DNA of 64,000 bases from a bacterium (GTDB taxonomy: Bacteria; Auribacterota; UBA3054), in NCBI GenBank assembly GCA_017963805.1, contig JAGCTE010000044.1:1-64000 (forward strand), written 5' to 3'. The notes beneath the pieces were generated by a model. That model saw only the letters and a program-made list of their open reading frames with translations. It had not been told where the DNA came from and searched no databases. Positions 61,742 to 64,000 of the stretch are shown one piece after another. Positions within the stretch are counted from its first letter, which is position 1, and every line of letters starts with the position of its first letter. Position numbers and translations under genes: made by a program.

Positions 61742-64000
61742 TTATTCACCTCGCAGATCACGTTTGTGACGGCCGGCTGCCAAGATTCCAGCGCGACGGC
61801 CACGCCCAGCTCCCGGTCGTCCGAAAAACCGTAGTGCCTCGGCATCCACTGCCTGGAGGCGATCAGTTCGACAAGATTGGTCTTCCTCAAGGGGATGTCG
61901 TCCGGTATGTCGTACTCGAATAAGCGCCAAAGTTTGTCGCCCAAAACCACCGTGTCGAGATAGTGGCCGTTGACGTAGATCGCCGCGGACAAGGGACGGT
62001 AGCGCAAAAAAGGATTGCCGGCCCTGAGTTTCAGTTTGAAGTCGCGGCGGTTCCCCAAGTATTCGAAATGCGCCTGCGCCTTCGTCCAGGAGAAGACCAC
62101 GCCCTTGGGATCGGTCTCTTTGCCGTAGAAGCCTCCTTCCGGATCCTTTTCCTTGTGCCAGCGTATGTTGCTCATGGCAACGCCAAGGGTCCTTTCGTCG
62201 TCCGGAACGCCGTAGTCGCAGGGCCTCCAGGTCTTCTCGCACGAGAGGCGGAAAGACACGCACTGGTCCGCCACCGAGTCGAAAGGCAGAGCGTAGCCTG
62301 TCGCCACCGTCACCTTGCACGGTTCGCCCGGAGCGGACAATGTGACGTTCGTCACAGCTTCGCCGTTGACATAGACCGTCACCTTCTGCGGATCCTCGCC
62401 GAGTTTCGGGAAATTGCTGATCAGATCGAAGGAGGCGTAGTTGTTCATTTTCTTGACGCAGACGACGCCGTTCCTGCCGCACCATCTCCAGGGCTTGGAC
62501 TGGGCGTGCCAGTTCTCCCAGCCGTAAAAGCCTTCGTCACCCTGAACGCCGATGGAGGCCCGCCTCCTTTCGCTGTTGAGGTCCGTGGCGTTCAGGTTTC
62601 GGTAGCAAACGAACGACGCTCCCGCAAGCAGAATGACGCCGATTAAAGCCATGGCCCTGGCCTCGTGATGTATTGGGATCAAAAGGCGGGATTTCGCGGC
62701 AAGGTAAGCAAGGGAAAGCCCCAAAAGGATATGCCAGGAAACGTTCACTTCCATAACTTCCTGGTGCACTCCCAAAAAAAGCAGCAGGGCGAAGACCGCC
62801 AAAGGCGAAACGACGGTCCAGAGCCTGACCAGCTCGTCCTCGTCGCCTCTCAGCTTAATCCAGGACACGGCGAAGGCGAGGAAGATCCCGCCGATGAAGA
62901 GTCCGACGCCCAGCATTCCGAAAAGCCCGCTCTCGGCTTTGACCTGGAGATAGAAGTTGCAGGCGTTGTCGGGAGCCCTGAGGTTTTCCTCCTCGTATTT
63001 CGCGAAGTTGGGAAGCTCGACCACGAAGCTGCCTATGCCTACGCCGGAGGGCCAGGTCCTCTCGGCCGTCAGCTGCGCGAACCTCGGATACAGCTGGCGC
63101 CTGCTGTCGTTGAAGATCCTTGAGATGCTGCCGGAATTCCTTATGCTTCTGATGTCTTTCTTCAGCCTTCTTTGCAGGGCGGGGCTCTTGGTCGTTCCCA
63201 CAAGGATGTTGTCGGCCTTCTTCACAAGGTACATGCTGTACATGCCCGCGCCGCAGAAAAAAACCGTGAGCATCAGCGCCACTATGCCGAGCCTTACGAG
63301 AGGCCGCGCCCGCAGTATCTTTTTCGTATTGATGAAAAAGCCTACGGTGAAAAGGAAAAGGGAGGCTACGATCGCCAAAAAGCCGCTGCGGGAACCGGAA
63401 TAATTTATGCCAAGCGCGCAGACGGCGAGCCAAACGATCATCAGTATCAGCCTAAGGTATCCCTTTTCCCTCCTGAAGGAGGAAAGGAAGGAAAGGCCGA
63501 AGCAGAAAGCCAATCCAAGCACCACGCCCAGGGCGTTGGGATCCTGGCAGGTGCCGTTCACCCTGCCCATCCTCATCCAGTAGAAGGAGCGGTTGGCGCA
63601 GAGCTCGATGGAAAAATGACGCTGGAAAAAAGCCGCCGCGATGGCAAGAGTGCAGCCGGCGGCGAACAGCAGCCACATCTCAAAAAACAGTTTCAGCGCG
63701 TCGCCGCCCTTCCGCTCCTCAAGGTTTCCCAAACGGAAAGCGAAGGGAACGAGCATAAGTCCCGCGATAAGCTGGGTGGCGTTGAAGGTGATGTAGGTGA
63801 GCGCCTTCCCGCGGCTCCATTCCTTGTCGTTGACTATTTGGGAGAAAAAGGAGCCGTCGCTGAAGACCCATTCCGGAGCGTAGCGCGAGACGCTGGCGTA
63901 AGTTCCTATCACGGCGACGGAAATCCAGAGCAGCCAGCCTATCTGGCCCGGGAAAGGCTCGAAACTTTCTTTTACGAAGATCTCGCGGAAGCAAAGCCCG
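61738..64000 (-). CDS. O-antigen ligase-like membrane protein with duplicated C-terminal domain, 5' end outside the window
   Basis: At least 753 residues; the reading frame stays open to the right edge, so the N-terminus is missing. The first ~430 visible residues contain many membrane spans and the Wzy_C/WaaL-type loop: a Tyr/Ser-rich NYSGSRSGFLAIVASL, and a large periplasmic loop with PSGVGIGSFVVELP, DNACNFYLQVKAESGLFGMLGVG. O-antigen ligases join polysaccharide to lipid A or to protein. The C-terminal ~300 residues form two related modules. Each ends WRPCDYGVPDDERTLGVA / WMPRHYGFSDDRELGVA and contains a VYVNGE/IYVNGH strand. It is the first visible gene of the operon leading to recA. Confidence 0.82.
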   Translation of the reverse strand, partial: GLCFREIFVKESFEPFPGQIGWLLWISVAVIGTYASVSRYAPEWVFSDGSFFSQIVNDKEWSRGKALTYITFNATQLIAGLMLVPFAFRLGNLEERKGGDALKLFFEMWLLFAAGCTLAIAAAFFQRHFSIELCANRSFYWMRMGRVNGTCQDPNALGVVLGLAFCFGLSFLSSFRREKGYLRLILMIVWLAVCALGINYSGSRSGFLAIVASLFLFTVGFFINTKKILRARPLVRLGIVALMLTVFFCGAGMYSMYLVKKADNILVGTTKSPALQRRLKKDIRSIRNSGSISRIFNDSRRQLYPRFAQLTAERTWPSGVGIGSFVVELPNFAKYEEENLRAPDNACNFYLQVKAESGLFGMLGVGLFIGGIFLAFAVSWIKLRGDEDELVRLWTVVSPLAVFALLLFLGVHQEVMEVNVSWHILLGLSLAYLAAKSRLLIPIHHEARAMALIGVILLAGASFVCYRNLNATDLNSERRRASIGVQGDEGFYGWENWHAQSKPWRWCGRNGVVCVKKMNNYASFDLISNFPKLGEDPQKVTVYVNGEAVTNVTLSAPGEPCKVTVATGYALPFDSVADQCVSFRLSCEKTWRPCDYGVPDDERTLGVAMSNIRWHKEKDPEGGFYGKETDPKGVVFSWTKAQAHFEYLGNRRDFKLKLRAGNPFLRYRPLSAAIYVNGHYLDTVVLGDKLWRLFEYDIPDDIPLRKTNLVELIASRQWMPRHYGFSDDRELGVAVALESWQPAVTNVICEVNK

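Overview
The window looks like a chromosomal segment of a diderm bacterium, most likely a member of the Lentisphaerota/Kiritimatiellota branch of the PVC group. This placement is inferred from several features. There are six proteins with C-terminal PEP-CTERM sorting signals. Genes are packed very tightly, with many ATGA or TGATG stop/start overlaps. The dcw cluster carries a divergent FtsZ and a MurE of the meso-diaminopimelate type. The GC-rich coding sequence is separated by short AT-rich promoter regions. No rRNA, tRNA, CRISPR array, transposase or phage gene was recognised.

Layout, left to right. (1) 1-3768, minus strand: the 5' part of dnaK, with a near-perfect sigma-54 promoter, followed by a secreted-protein/obg/rluD operon. 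(2) 3913-8791, plus strand: two related secreted HExxH proteins, one single-unit and soluble, the other double-unit with a PEP-CTERM tail. (3) 8759-21921, minus strand: a nine-gene run with almost no spacing. In transcription order it holds an alkaline-phosphatase-superfamily enzyme, a heparinase-like protein, three paralogous KP-43-like subtilases with PEP-CTERM tails, a carboxypeptidase-regulatory-like repeat protein, a small basic protein, a parvulin-type lipoprotein and a family 2 glycosyltransferase. (4) 21922-22290: a regulatory intergenic region with MraZ-type TGGGN repeats on both strands and two phased DnaA boxes. (5) 22291-39244, plus strand: the division and cell wall cluster mraZ-rsmH-ftsL-ftsI-murE-murF-(small ORF)-mraY-murD-LysM lipoprotein-ftsW-murG-murC-ftsQ-ftsA-ftsZ. 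No murB or ddl is present. (6) 39247-44887, minus strand: pyruvoyl arginine decarboxylase on its own promoter, and a nucleoside salvage operon (TGS/uridine-kinase-like nucleoside kinase, phosphopentomutase with an in-frame stop, pyrimidine nucleoside phosphorylase, purine nucleoside phosphorylase). (7) 45038-49527, plus strand: asnS, cysC, a HEAT-repeat lipoprotein and a radical SAM protein. (8) 49642-55066, plus strand: two paralogous CotH-kinase-fold PEP-CTERM proteins, each with its own promoter. The first is followed by a clear terminator and the second by an 87-nt inverted repeat. (9) 55169-64000, minus strand: an O-antigen-ligase-like protein with a duplicated C-terminal domain (5' end outside the window), pncC/cinA, recA, recX, a GH2 enzyme and a GH35 enzyme, apparently one operon.

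The genes combine core housekeeping functions (wall synthesis, division, DNA repair, nucleoside salvage, chaperone) with an extensive surface and secretion programme: PEP-CTERM proteases, CotH kinases, polysaccharide-active enzymes and an O-antigen ligase. No exosortase gene lies in the window, so PEP-CTERM processing must be encoded elsewhere. The best candidates for undescribed biology are the nine-gene subtilase operon, the duplicated HExxH family, the sigma-54-type dnaK promoter and the PEP-CTERM CotH pair. All functional statements rest on reading motifs by eye; no database search was run.
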